Shown piece by piece: positions 24,300 through 32,271 of a stretch of DNA of 46,859 nucleotides. The stretch comes from an uncultured Lachnospiraceae bacterium (GTDB lineage Bacteria > Bacillota > Clostridia > Lachnospirales > Lachnospiraceae). The notes beneath the pieces were generated by a model. The model was given only the letters and a program-made list of their open reading frames with translations. It did no database searches and had not been told where the DNA came from. The position numbers and the translations under genes are program-made. Positions within the stretch are counted from its first letter, which is position 1; each line of letters opens with the position of its first letter. The DNA is taken from positions 1-46,859 of the forward strand of contig CANQUG010000025.1 in assembly GCA_947626985.1 (NCBI GenBank). Reading direction: 5' to 3'.

Positions 24300-26191
24300 G
24301 CTTATGGAAAAAGGTGGTTGCCGGTGTGGTGGTTACCGCTCTGATCGCCGGGGCGGCCGCGGGGGGCCTCTATTATATGAGACAGTCCAGCCAGCAGGAG
24401 GTGCTGGTGGTGAAGGTGAGCAGCCTGGCGGAGGAGTATTATTCCCAGGATACCATGCTGGAGGGGTATGTAGCCACGAATGTTTCCCAGCATGTGTCCG
24501 TGGACGACGATATGGTGATTCAGGAGGTGTTTGTTGAGGAGGGGGATTCCGTAAATACCGGAGACACTCTCGTCACCTTCGACATGACGCTGGTGGAGAT
24601 GGAGCTGAACATTGCCCGGCTGAAAAGGCAGAAGCTGGAGCAGGATCTGAACAGTGCCGTCCGCCGTCTGAACAGTCTGAGAAACGGAGGACCCATCGAC
24701 GAGACGGACGGATATAATCCCGGAAATGCTGATAATCTCAGCGGTCTGGACGAAATGGATGAACTGGCTTACGCAGGGGGACGGTTGGATGGCGCTGTTC
24801 TGGCCGCGGCGATGCATCCGTGGCTGCTGGGGATTTCCTTTGTGGAAGATATGTTCGGGGACGGGGATTCTTCTCAGGGAGACGGATTCGGCGCAGGGGA
24901 CGGCTCTGGAACAGGGGACGGTTTTGGAACGGGAGATGATTTCGGATCGGGGAACAGTGCTCCTGTCCGGCCCAGGGTCACTCCTACCCCCACACCGGCG
25001 CTGCCTCCGGATACGGATTACTTTGACCCCTATACTACGGAAGGCATTCCGGATCTTTTCGATGGAGCGCCGGAGTTTTACGAGACGCTGGACGGAGATA
25101 CGGAACCCTTCTGCGGAACGGGAACAGAGGAGGATCCCTATATCTTTCTCTGCAGCTCTCTCACAGGCTCGGTGAAAGTCATGGGTTCCTTCTTTAATAA
25201 GATGGCCGGCTACAGCGAGGATGGAAGCACCGTTCTGAAGCCGGGAGGCTACTGGTATCAGCTGGAGTTTCATCAGGACGACATCGTTATGAATTTTCTG
25301 GACCGGAAGGAATCCTGTATCGGGTATTATCTGATGGAGGGAAGGCTTCTGGAGTCTCCGGCGGGAATTTACGCTTACCTGGATTTTACCCTGGAGGGGG
25401 CTTCCACCTATGACGAGGAGCCGGAGGATCCCGGAGATATGCCTTCAGGAGAGATGCCGACGATCTCCAGAGCGGAGGCCATTCAGATTCAGAAGGACAG
25501 AATCGCTTCCCTTCAGCTGGATATCCAGGAGAGCGATATTGACATTGAGAAGCTGGAGAAAAAAGTGGATCGCAAGGTGATCTACAGCAAGCTGGACGGA
25601 ACGGTTTCCCATGTGGGGGATGCCCTGGGAGGAACCACAGGAGGAGGAGAATTTATTACCGTAAAGAGCAAGGAGGGCTATTACGTCACCGGTTCGGTCA
25701 GCGAGCTGATGCTGGATCAGGTGAAGGAAGGGACCCTTCTCAACTGCATGAGCTATTCTTCCGGCAGTTTCGAGGCGAAGGTGATGGATGTTTCCGATTA
25801 TCCCGTTTCCTCCGGCTCCTATTTCGGCGAGGGAAATCCCAACGTCTCTTATTATACCTACAGTGCTTCCATTGAGGATGATTCCATTCAGCTGGGCGAT
25901 ATGGACTGGCTGAATGTGACGCTGAAAAATAATAAGGTGGAGGAGGGCAGCCTTGTCATCTCCAAAGCCTTCGTCCGCTCGGAAAACGGACAGAATTATG
26001 TGTATAAGGATGAGAACGGGGTATTGAAAAAACAGATTCTCTCTGTGGGAGGCAATGTAAATGGCGGTTACAGCGTGCTCATACGCAGCGGCCTGACTAC
26101 GGAGGATCTGGTGGCGTTTCCCTACGGCGACGCGGTGAAGGAGGGGGCGAAAACCCGGACCGGCACCATGGATGAACTGTATGGATATTAG
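24296..26191 (+). CDS. Second HlyD-type adaptor with large insertion
   Basis: This 631-residue adaptor is anchored by an N-terminal helix (residues 5-28). The lipoyl half VIQEVFVEEGDSVNTGDTLV and first coiled-coil arm (about 95-125) are followed by about 270 residues that do not belong to the family fold. This insertion has repeats of the type GDGFGAGDGSGTGDG, a PTPTPALPP linker, and a compact piece with GTGTEEDPYIFLCSS. The second coiled-coil arm (about 395-425), lipoyl half and beta barrel then resume with YSKLDGTVSHVGDALGG. The start overlaps the ATPase stop by 4 bp. The insertion may bind a wall component or substrate, which is inference. The permease follows 21 bp downstream. Confidence 0.82.
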   Translation: MSLWKKVVAGVVVTALIAGAAAGGLYYMRQSSQQEVLVVKVSSLAEEYYSQDTMLEGYVATNVSQHVSVDDDMVIQEVFVEEGDSVNTGDTLVTFDMTLVEMELNIARLKRQKLEQDLNSAVRRLNSLRNGGPIDETDGYNPGNADNLSGLDEMDELAYAGGRLDGAVLAAAMHPWLLGISFVEDMFGDGDSSQGDGFGAGDGSGTGDGFGTGDDFGSGNSAPVRPRVTPTPTPALPPDTDYFDPYTTEGIPDLFDGAPEFYETLDGDTEPFCGTGTEEDPYIFLCSSLTGSVKVMGSFFNKMAGYSEDGSTVLKPGGYWYQLEFHQDDIVMNFLDRKESCIGYYLMEGRLLESPAGIYAYLDFTLEGASTYDEEPEDPGDMPSGEMPTISRAEAIQIQKDRIASLQLDIQESDIDIEKLEKKVDRKVIYSKLDGTVSHVGDALGGTTGGGEFITVKSKEGYYVTGSVSELMLDQVKEGTLLNCMSYSSGSFEAKVMDVSDYPVSSGSYFGEGNPNVSYYTYSASIEDDSIQLGDMDWLNVTLKNNKVEEGSLVISKAFVRSENGQNYVYKDENGVLKKQILSVGGNVNGGYSVLIRSGLTTEDLVAFPYGDAVKEGAKTRTGTMDELYGY

Positions 26192-26212
26192 AGGACTGAC
26201 AGGAGGAGCTTT

Positions 26213-27466
26213 ATGATCGAGAATTTAAGAATATCGTTTCAGGGAATCTGGTCCCATAAAATGCGTTCATTCCTCACCATGCTGGGCATTATCATCGGGA
26301 TTGCCTCCATCATCGCCATCGTGTCCACGATCAAGGGAACCAGCGAACAGATCAAGGAGGATCTGATCGGCTCCGGAAATAATACGGTGTCCATCAGCCT
26401 GTATGACGGAGACAATGAGTTTAATATCGAGTACGGGATGAGCTCCCAGAATGCTCCTCTTCTGTCCAGCGAGCAGAAGGAGGAGCTTCTGGAGCTGGAC
26501 CATGTGGTGAACGCCACGTTCTTTTATAAACGGACCTACACCGGACAGGTGTATTATCAGAACACCAGTTTTAACGGCGGCACGGTTCTGGGCGTAGACG
26601 ACAATTATCTGGATACCTGCGGTTATGTGCTTCAGTCCGGACGTCCTTTTGTGCAGAAGGACTACGACCAGTACCGCAAGGTGGCTCTGGTGGATATCAA
26701 TGCGGCGGACAACCTTTTTCCGGGCGTGGATCCCCTGGGAAAAACCATTGAGATCGGGGAGGAGCCCTTTATAGTGATCGGGGTGGTGCGGCAGAGCGAC
26801 AGCTTCCAGCCCAACATTGAAAATATCAGTCAGTTTTACGACTATTTTCAGACGGTGATGGGGACGGTGATGATCCCCAGCAGGTGCTGGCCCATCGCGT
26901 TCCAGTTCGATGAGCCGGAGAGCGTGATCATCAAGGCGGACAGCACGGATAACATGAGTGATGCGGGAAATGCCGCGGCGGAGGTGCTGAATCAGGGAAT
27001 CGATACCACCACCTCCACCTTCGCCTACAAGGCGGATGATGTGATGGAGCGGGTGCGGAATCTTCAGAAGCTCAGCGAGAGCACGAATCAGCAGCTGCTC
27101 TGGATCGCCAGCATCTCTCTTCTGGTAGGAGGCATCGGCGTGATGAACATCATGCTGGTTTCCGTCACGGAGCGTACCAGCGAGATTGGTCTGAAAAAGG
27201 CCATCGGCGCCAGGAAGAAGACCATTCTGATCCAGTTCCTGACGGAAGCCTCTGTGCTGACCAGCATCGGAGGAATGATCGGGGTGGTATCCGGCATCGG
27301 CCTTTCCAAGGTGGTGGCTAAGGTCTCCGGATCGCCCACCGCCATCAGTATTCCGGCTATCATCGGTTCGGTGCTGTTCTCCACTATGATCGGAGTGATT
27401 TTCGGACTGCTGCCCTCGGTGAAGGCCGCGAACCTGAATCCCATCGACGCCTTGAGGAGCGAATAA
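26213..27466 (+). CDS. MacB-type ABC transporter permease (FtsX fold)
   Basis: This 417-residue permease matches MacB without its ATPase domain. An N-terminal helix (about 18-40, MLGIIIGIASIIAIVST) is followed by a large extracytoplasmic MacB core domain (about 45-285) with VALVDINAADNLFPGVDPLGK. Three C-terminal FtsX helices follow, from SISLLVGGIGVMNIMLVSVT to the end, including RTSEIGLKKAIGARK and the closing NLNPIDALRSE. GGAGGAG lies before the ATG. With the upstream ATPase and two adaptors it makes a complete mechanotransmission-type exporter, probably for a peptide, antibiotic or lipid. The operon ends with a strong hairpin. Confidence 0.92.
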   Translation: MIENLRISFQGIWSHKMRSFLTMLGIIIGIASIIAIVSTIKGTSEQIKEDLIGSGNNTVSISLYDGDNEFNIEYGMSSQNAPLLSSEQKEELLELDHVVNATFFYKRTYTGQVYYQNTSFNGGTVLGVDDNYLDTCGYVLQSGRPFVQKDYDQYRKVALVDINAADNLFPGVDPLGKTIEIGEEPFIVIGVVRQSDSFQPNIENISQFYDYFQTVMGTVMIPSRCWPIAFQFDEPESVIIKADSTDNMSDAGNAAAEVLNQGIDTTTSTFAYKADDVMERVRNLQKLSESTNQQLLWIASISLLVGGIGVMNIMLVSVTERTSEIGLKKAIGARKKTILIQFLTEASVLTSIGGMIGVVSGIGLSKVVAKVSGSPTAISIPAIIGSVLFSTMIGVIFGLLPSVKAANLNPIDALRSE

Positions 27467-27480
27467 AGTATCACACAGGA

Positions 27481-27535
27481 AAAAGGGGAGTGTTCGGCGG
27501 GGAGAATTCCCTCGCCCGCGCTCCCCTTTTATTCT
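27481..27535 (+). terminator. Terminator of the efflux operon
   Basis: AAAAGGGGAG at 27481-27490 pairs with CTCCCCTTTT at 27521-27530, with an inner GC-rich stem (GGCGGGGAG with CTCGCCCG). A T-run belongs to the stem end. It is symmetrical enough to serve the convergent kinase gene as well. Confidence 0.8.
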
Positions 27536-27540
27536 ATCTG

Positions 27541-27620
27541 ACGTGGCGTCCACAGTGTCTGCGATGGCTGCAGCGTTTGCGGCGTCCGTAACGTCTGTAA
27601 TATCCGCAGCATCCGTATGG
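27541..27620. repeat. Short degenerate 9-bp periodicity
   Basis: The tract holds imperfect copies of a GCGTCCGTAACGTCTGTAA-like unit between two convergent genes. It encodes nothing I can support and may be a decayed microsatellite. Confidence 0.4.
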
Positions 27621-27632
27621 TACTTTAGAATT

Positions 27633-29039
27633 TTACTGCGGCAGTGTGATGAGGAAGGTGGCTCCGCCTCCGGGAGTATCTGTGACGGTAAGTGTCCCGT
27701 GATGGAGTGAAATGATTTCCCGGGCGATGGAAAGCCCCAGCCCGAAATGCTGTTTATCCGTGCGGGAGCTGTCCAGTCGGTAAAACCTCCGGAAAACAGC
27801 TTCCTTCCGGTCGTCCGGAATTCCCGGCCCATTGTCCGAAACGGACAGAACAAAATGCCCCCGCTCACTGGCGAGAGCCAGAGAAATCATACCCTTTTCG
27901 GGAACGCGGTCCGGAACATTATCCGGAAGCGGCTGTGATTCGCCGCCTCCAGGGCTGCGGAACTTTTCGGGAACGCAGCTCAGAGCATTGTCCAGAAGAA
28001 TGGAAAGAACCTGAGAGATCCTGGAGGAATCGCACAGGCAGGAGGGGAGACCTTCCTCCGGAAGCCGGACGCTCAGCTTGATCCCTTTTTCCCTGGCGGG
28101 CAGCAGAAAGGCGTCGTAGGTTTCCAGAAGAAGGGTATCCAGCTCACAGGGCGCCATGGACAGCTCCCAGGTGTGATTGTCGGCGTTGGCCAGAGTGAGC
28201 ATGTCGTCTATGAGCCTGGCCATACGGGTCCCTTCTCGGGAGATCACGGAAAAAAAGTACTGTATTTCCGTGAGGGAGGAGCTGTCCGGAGAGTTCAGAA
28301 CTGCTTCACCGGAATCATCCTCTGCCTCCGTTTGGAAGAGAGCATGCTCCAGGGAGGAGATCCCCGACTGGATCACCGTCAGAGGAGAGCGCAGCTCGTG
28401 GGAAGCAGAGGCGATAAACTCTGTCTGGGCCCGGCGGTTTTCCTCCAGCGGGCGGATCATTTTTCTGGTAAAGAACCAGGAGAAAACGGCCAGCGCCAGA
28501 ATAGAAAAAAACACCGCCGCGGCGAAGGCAAGCCTCTGAGAACGCAGCTGCCGGTTCAGAGGCTCCAGGGGACAAAGCAGAATCATGCTCAGACTTCCGG
28601 TGTGTTTCGGGATGAGAGCGGTGCAGGCGTAGTAATCCTTCATGGTGAAGAGAACGCTCCGGGTGAGAGCGGTATTTTTCCGCACCGTGTTCAGATCCAG
28701 CGCATAGCTTTTGCGGGAAATCTCCTCGGCCTCCCGGAAAATGTCCTCCAGCTCTGTGGCGGGATGCAGTCTGTCAAAATACAGACGCTTTCCGTTGTCC
28801 CTGATCTGCAGGTGGATCCCGTAGGTGTTCTGAGCCTGAAGAAGCCATTGGTGGGACAGAATCGTCTCGCTTTCCAGATGAATGATGCAGGAGTCGGCGC
28901 TCTCCTGAAATGCGGCGTAATTGTTTTTTCTGGCGCCGGATTCTGCGATAAACAGGCAGATCAGCGTCATAGCGATAAGAATCGCGCTGGTGATGAGGGT
29001 GGAGAAAACGGTCATCTGTATGTGAAGCTTGCGGAACAT
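27633..29039 (-). CDS. Membrane sensor histidine kinase
   Basis: This 468-residue sensor kinase has membrane helices at about 12-32 and 170-190 enclosing an extracytoplasmic sensor of about 135 residues. No clear HAMP domain separates the second helix from the H-box, where SASHELRSPL gives H214 as the phosphorylated residue. The N-box LSILLDNALS, G1 VSDNGPGIPD and G2 FGLGLSIAR are intact. GGAGG lies before the ATG. The likely partner is the OmpR-type regulator at 33173-33847 on the same strand. In most genomes such a pair is adjacent, but here two opposite-strand genes lie between them. I infer that the kinase senses an envelope or nutrient signal tied to the nearby binding protein. Confidence 0.9.
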   Translation of the reverse strand: MFRKLHIQMTVFSTLITSAILIAMTLICLFIAESGARKNNYAAFQESADSCIIHLESETILSHQWLLQAQNTYGIHLQIRDNGKRLYFDRLHPATELEDIFREAEEISRKSYALDLNTVRKNTALTRSVLFTMKDYYACTALIPKHTGSLSMILLCPLEPLNRQLRSQRLAFAAAVFFSILALAVFSWFFTRKMIRPLEENRRAQTEFIASASHELRSPLTVIQSGISSLEHALFQTEAEDDSGEAVLNSPDSSSLTEIQYFFSVISREGTRMARLIDDMLTLANADNHTWELSMAPCELDTLLLETYDAFLLPAREKGIKLSVRLPEEGLPSCLCDSSRISQVLSILLDNALSCVPEKFRSPGGGESQPLPDNVPDRVPEKGMISLALASERGHFVLSVSDNGPGIPDDRKEAVFRRFYRLDSSRTDKQHFGLGLSIAREIISLHHGTLTVTDTPGGGATFLITLPQ

Positions 29040-29104
29040 GGAAAGCCTCCTTTCTGTGAGCAGGCTCTGCCTGCACTATCCGGACAGCATTTTAAACTAT
29101 ATCT

Positions 29105-29280
29105 TAACATGATTTTCTGTAAAGCCGGACGATTTTTTTGTCCGTTTGTTTTCTGAAATTTACTTTAACATGATACTTTATAAAGTTGGACGAAGCTTTT
29201 GGCTTGTATGATGAAATGTATTTTAACATGATTCTCTTTAAAATATCTCTATTTTTTCTTTGGATATGGAAATTTCAGGT
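29105..29280. repeat. About 60-bp degenerate tandem repeat, three copies
   Basis: Copies begin near 29105, 29166 and 29224 with a TTTAACATGAT core, followed by a T-rich stretch and a TAAAG or TAAAA segment. Later parts align loosely. The spacing, 61 and 58 bp, resembles the 61-bp repeat before the permease operon. Confidence 0.55.
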
Positions 29281-29307
29281 CGTTTTATGTCCAATTGCGA
29301 TCGGTGT

Positions 29308-29346
29308 TGAAAATCAGCGATGAAAATCGGCGCTGAAAATTGCCGG
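29308..29346 (+). repeat. 13-bp tandem repeat, three copies
   Basis: TGAAAATCAGCGA, TGAAAATCGGCGC and TGAAAATTGCCGG follow each other without gaps, 20 bp before the TTTAGAG operator. Confidence 0.75.
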
Positions 29347-29365
29347 CATCCATTTCTTAAAAGTT

Positions 29366-29399
29366 TTTAGAGGATTTTTAGAGAATCCCCTGTTATGAT
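29366..29399 (+). promoter_or_regulatory. TTTAGAG direct-repeat operator and promoter of the binding-protein gene
   Basis: TTTAGAG occurs at 29366-29372 and 29377-29383, an 11-bp period. After exactly 10 bp comes TATGAT at 29394-29399 as the -10 box. Direct repeats with an 11-bp period beside the -35 position are the usual binding design of OmpR/PhoB-type activators. The same layout occurs at 34254-34287. Confidence 0.7.
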
Positions 29400-29432
29400 G
29401 AGGGCAAATAACAGGAATGGAGGTATCAGAAG

Positions 29433-31808
29433 GTGAGTATAAAACATGAGAAAAAGAGGGGCGGAAAATCACGGAGGCGATGGTGGAAACAGGGAATGGC
29501 CCTGTTGTCAGCGGCCCTGCTCGCCGGCAGCGCAGGGATTCTTTCACCGGTGATGGCAGAGGATGAGGCGGCTCAGGAGGGCTCCGGAGACAGTGCCATG
29601 GGAAGATATCTGGAGGAGGATCTGGCTCTCCCGGAGGGATGCATGAACATTCAGGACATTAAGGTGCTGGATGACGGAACACTGCGTACGATCTATATCA
29701 AAGAGGACAGTATTCTGTACCCGGTATGCTATGCGGATTCCGCAGACGGAGGAGAAAGCTGGGGACAGCCGGTATTCCTGAATGATCTTCTGGGACTGGA
29801 TAGTGAAACCTGGTCCCTGGACTTTTGCGGTCTGGCTTCCGACGGGGGAATCTTTGCCTATGCGGTTCGTTCCGCAGGAGAGGATAATGAGGAACGGGAA
29901 TCGTGCTATTACTATATTGACAGCGAGGGCAATGTGCAGGCGTGGAACCTGGGAGATCTGGGGGAGTATTGTTATCAGCCTCAGGCCACCGGCAGAGGCA
30001 CGGTCCTTTTAAATGTCATGAGTAACGGACTGGCGGAAGTGAGTCTTGAGGACGGCAGCGTTGTGGCCAGATATGAGGAGGGCTCCAGCGTGGATTATTA
30101 TGCCCTGGCAGGAGAAACCATTTTGCTTTGCAGCCAGGGGAAGCTTCTGTGCTATGATCTGGAATCCGGGGATCCGGTGGAAATGCCCGAGCCTCTGAAT
30201 GATGATATCAGCGCCAACGAGAGCAATCTGTATATCCAGGGCGTAGGATTCTATCCTGTAGTGTTTGCCCCGGGGGCGGAGAATGACGGGATTTTTTATG
30301 CGGACAGCCGGGGAATCTATCATTATGCTTTCGGAGGGAGTGTGGTGGAGCAGATCATAGATGGAAGTCTGAATTCCATAAGTTCCCCAAGCATGACTTA
30401 TGTGAAGCTGGAGACGGATCAGGAGGGAAGATTTTATCTGGCGGCGATTGATTATGAGCGATCGCCTTCCGCAAGGATTCTGCGGTATGAATATTCCGCG
30501 GACACCCCCACGGTGCCGGATACGGAGCTGAAGATCTATTCCCTTACGGACAACGATCTCATACGCCAGGCAGCCGCCCTGTTTCAGAAAAAATATCCGG
30601 ATATTTATATCTCTCTGGAAACGGGCATGACCGGGGAGGACGCCGTTACCACAGCCGATGCGCTGCGGACCCTGAATACGGAAATCATGGCGGACAAAGG
30701 ACCGGATATCCTGATGATGGATGGAATTCCTGCGGACTCGTATATTGAGGAAGGACTTCTGCTGGATATCAGCGGGATCCTCAGTGAGGTGGATGAGGAG
30801 GAAGGGCTTCTTCCCAATATTTATAACGCTTATATCCGGGAGGACGGAAGCGTTTACGAGATGCCTGTAAAATTTGCCATTCCCATGATTCAGGGACATC
30901 GGGAGGATCTGGAAAAAATCGTGGATCTGAAAACCCTGGCGGATGTGGTGGAGGAGCATGAAGGGGAATACAATTACAAGTCGATGCCTTCCGCCTACTG
31001 CTACGGCCCCAGGCTGCTGCTGAAGGGGCTGGCCGGAACCAGCAGCGTCCTGTGGGTAAAGGAGGACGGAACGCTGGACGAGGAAGCAGTGGGCGAATAT
31101 CTCACTCAGTGCGGCAGAATCTATCAGAGTTCGGAGCAGGCCCGGGAGGAGATGAAGGAGAGCGTCGGAGATTATTTTGACCAGGTTGTCTATGAGATGG
31201 AGTCGGGAATCGTGACTACGGATATCAGTTCCTTCAGTCTTTCCCTTCTGACCAAAACGGATCTGGTGGGAATCGGAGGACTGAGCAGCTGCGCCAATCT
31301 CTCCATGGTATATTCCGCGGAGCTTTTCGACTCTTCTCTTACCAGCAAGGTATGGGACGGGCAGGCAAAGAATGTGTTTTTCCCCAGACAGATGATCGGA
31401 ATCAGCGCAAAGACCAGAGAACAGGAAGCGGCGGAGCTTTTTGTGAAGTTCCTGTTCAGCAGTGAGGGACAGACTGTGGGAAGCTCTCTGGGGCTGCCGG
31501 TGAACAGTGCGGTCTATAACAGCGCTCAGTGCTGGGAGGAGGGATCGCCGGAGGATGTGACAGGCGTTGTGTCCTCTTATGATAAGGAGACAGATACAGA
31601 TGTTGAGATGGACGTGCATAATCCTTCCGGGGAGCGCATCGAGGAGGTGAAGGCTCTGGGGACTTCCCTTACGGTTCCCGCTGCGTCCAATGATGTGATC
31701 CTGAGCGCGGTGACGGACGCGGGAAGCAGATACCTGGAAGGGGAGCTGTCCCTGGAGGACGCTCTGAAGGAGATTTCCAGAGAGGTAAATCTGTATATGT
31801 CGGAATGA
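29433..31808 (+). CDS. Beta-propeller and ABC solute-binding fusion protein
   Basis: This 791-residue exported protein has a basic start, the helix GMALLSAALLAGSAGI and a signal cleavage near VMA-ED at about 42. There is no lipobox cysteine. Residues 50-355 look like a beta-propeller: they carry one exact Asp-box, SADGGESW, and recurring SxGG/YxxDSxG strands. From about residue 365 the sequence is a family 1 (sugar-type) extracellular solute-binding domain: ELKIYSLTDND, FQKKYPDIYISLE, GPDILMMDGIP and AAELFVKFLFSSEGQ. The start is GTG with GGAGG 9 bases upstream. The sugar permeases 2.7 kb downstream share its promoter design, so they are probably its partners. The ligand is unknown; an oligosaccharide is the simplest guess. 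Confidence 0.82.
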   Translation: MSIKHEKKRGGKSRRRWWKQGMALLSAALLAGSAGILSPVMAEDEAAQEGSGDSAMGRYLEEDLALPEGCMNIQDIKVLDDGTLRTIYIKEDSILYPVCYADSADGGESWGQPVFLNDLLGLDSETWSLDFCGLASDGGIFAYAVRSAGEDNEERESCYYYIDSEGNVQAWNLGDLGEYCYQPQATGRGTVLLNVMSNGLAEVSLEDGSVVARYEEGSSVDYYALAGETILLCSQGKLLCYDLESGDPVEMPEPLNDDISANESNLYIQGVGFYPVVFAPGAENDGIFYADSRGIYHYAFGGSVVEQIIDGSLNSISSPSMTYVKLETDQEGRFYLAAIDYERSPSARILRYEYSADTPTVPDTELKIYSLTDNDLIRQAAALFQKKYPDIYISLETGMTGEDAVTTADALRTLNTEIMADKGPDILMMDGIPADSYIEEGLLLDISGILSEVDEEEGLLPNIYNAYIREDGSVYEMPVKFAIPMIQGHREDLEKIVDLKTLADVVEEHEGEYNYKSMPSAYCYGPRLLLKGLAGTSSVLWVKEDGTLDEEAVGEYLTQCGRIYQSSEQAREEMKESVGDYFDQVVYEMESGIVTTDISSFSLSLLTKTDLVGIGGLSSCANLSMVYSAELFDSSLTSKVWDGQAKNVFFPRQMIGISAKTREQEAAELFVKFLFSSEGQTVGSSLGLPVNSAVYNSAQCWEEGSPEDVTGVVSSYDKETDTDVEMDVHNPSGERIEEVKALGTSLTVPAASNDVILSAVTDAGSRYLEGELSLEDALKEISREVNLYMSE

Positions 31809-31842
31809 GAGCTGCTTGCCGATGCGGTTGATTCCCGTTATA

Positions 31843-31872
31843 TGCGAGGTGAATTTATATATGTCGGAATAA
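31843..31872 (+). pseudogene. Remnant of a second copy of the binding-protein gene 3' end
   Basis: The last eight codons of the binding-protein gene, EVNLYMSE plus stop, recur here in frame about 64 bp downstream. All differences are synonymous or stop-to-stop (GTA/GTG, CTG/TTA, TGA/TAA). Further upstream the match fades. This is best read as the leftover end of a former tandem paralogue. Confidence 0.55.
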
Positions 31873-31877
31873 GAGCG

Positions 31878-31901
31878 GGGGACCGGAAACGGTCCCCTTT
31901 T
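31878..31901 (+). terminator. Terminator after the binding-protein gene
   Basis: GGGGACCG and CGGTCCCC form a perfect 8-bp stem over a GAAA tetraloop, followed by TTTT. It lies after the gene remnant, as expected if it once served a downstream copy. Confidence 0.8.
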
Positions 31902-32271
31902 CCGATTCATGAAAGAAAGGCTGCGAATGAACAGGAACGACTCACAGAATCTCTGCGGGGACCATATGCTTTCTTATGGGACATTGCCGGTCAAAAACTG
32001 TGAACCCCGTCGGAAAATAATATGTGAACATTGACGGGAAAAAGCTGCGAGTTCTGCCGGGAAAATTTTAAACATTTCGCGTGAAAAATTTGCGTTGAGA
32101 AATGGAATTATTTGTGATATGCTGAACCGGAAGGGCCGATTCCCGTTTTATTTTGCCGAAGATGGCATTGCGGCGCCCTGCAGGGGATCCGGCATGGGGG
32201 AGTCTCTCTTCTGTAATATCATACAGCTTTTGCATTTCAGGATGAAATTTTAATGAAAGGAGAATGAAAAC
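31902..32271. other. Leader region of the ThuA gene
   Basis: A promoter is seen at 32095-32123. The first 190 bp hold no gene or hairpin that I can support. The 5' untranslated region of about 140 bp includes a GC-rich part (GGCGCCCTGCAGGGG) that could fold, but I recognise no riboswitch. Confidence 0.45.
32095..32123 (+). promoter_or_regulatory. Promoter of the ThuA gene
   Basis: TTGAGA at 32095-32100 and TATGCT at 32118-32123 are separated by 17 bp. The gene begins about 150 bp later. No TTTAGAG repeat is present here, so this gene may be outside the regulon of its neighbours. Confidence 0.65.

Larger units (their letters stand above)
29040..29365. other. Divergent regulatory region between kinase and binding-protein genes
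   Basis: On the minus strand TTTACA (29123-29118) and TATAGT (29101-29096), 16 bp apart, are a probable kinase promoter. AACATGAT recurs at 29106, 29167 and 29225 as part of a degenerate repeat of about 60 bp, and the first copy lies inside this kinase promoter's spacer. A 13-bp unit beginning TGAAAAT occurs three times at 29308, 29321 and 29334. No gene is seen. Confidence 0.6.

Noticed and set aside
26267..27868. A 533-codon minus-strand open frame over the MacB-type permease
   Set aside because: It is antisense to a gene with clear FtsX motifs and also runs through a terminator.
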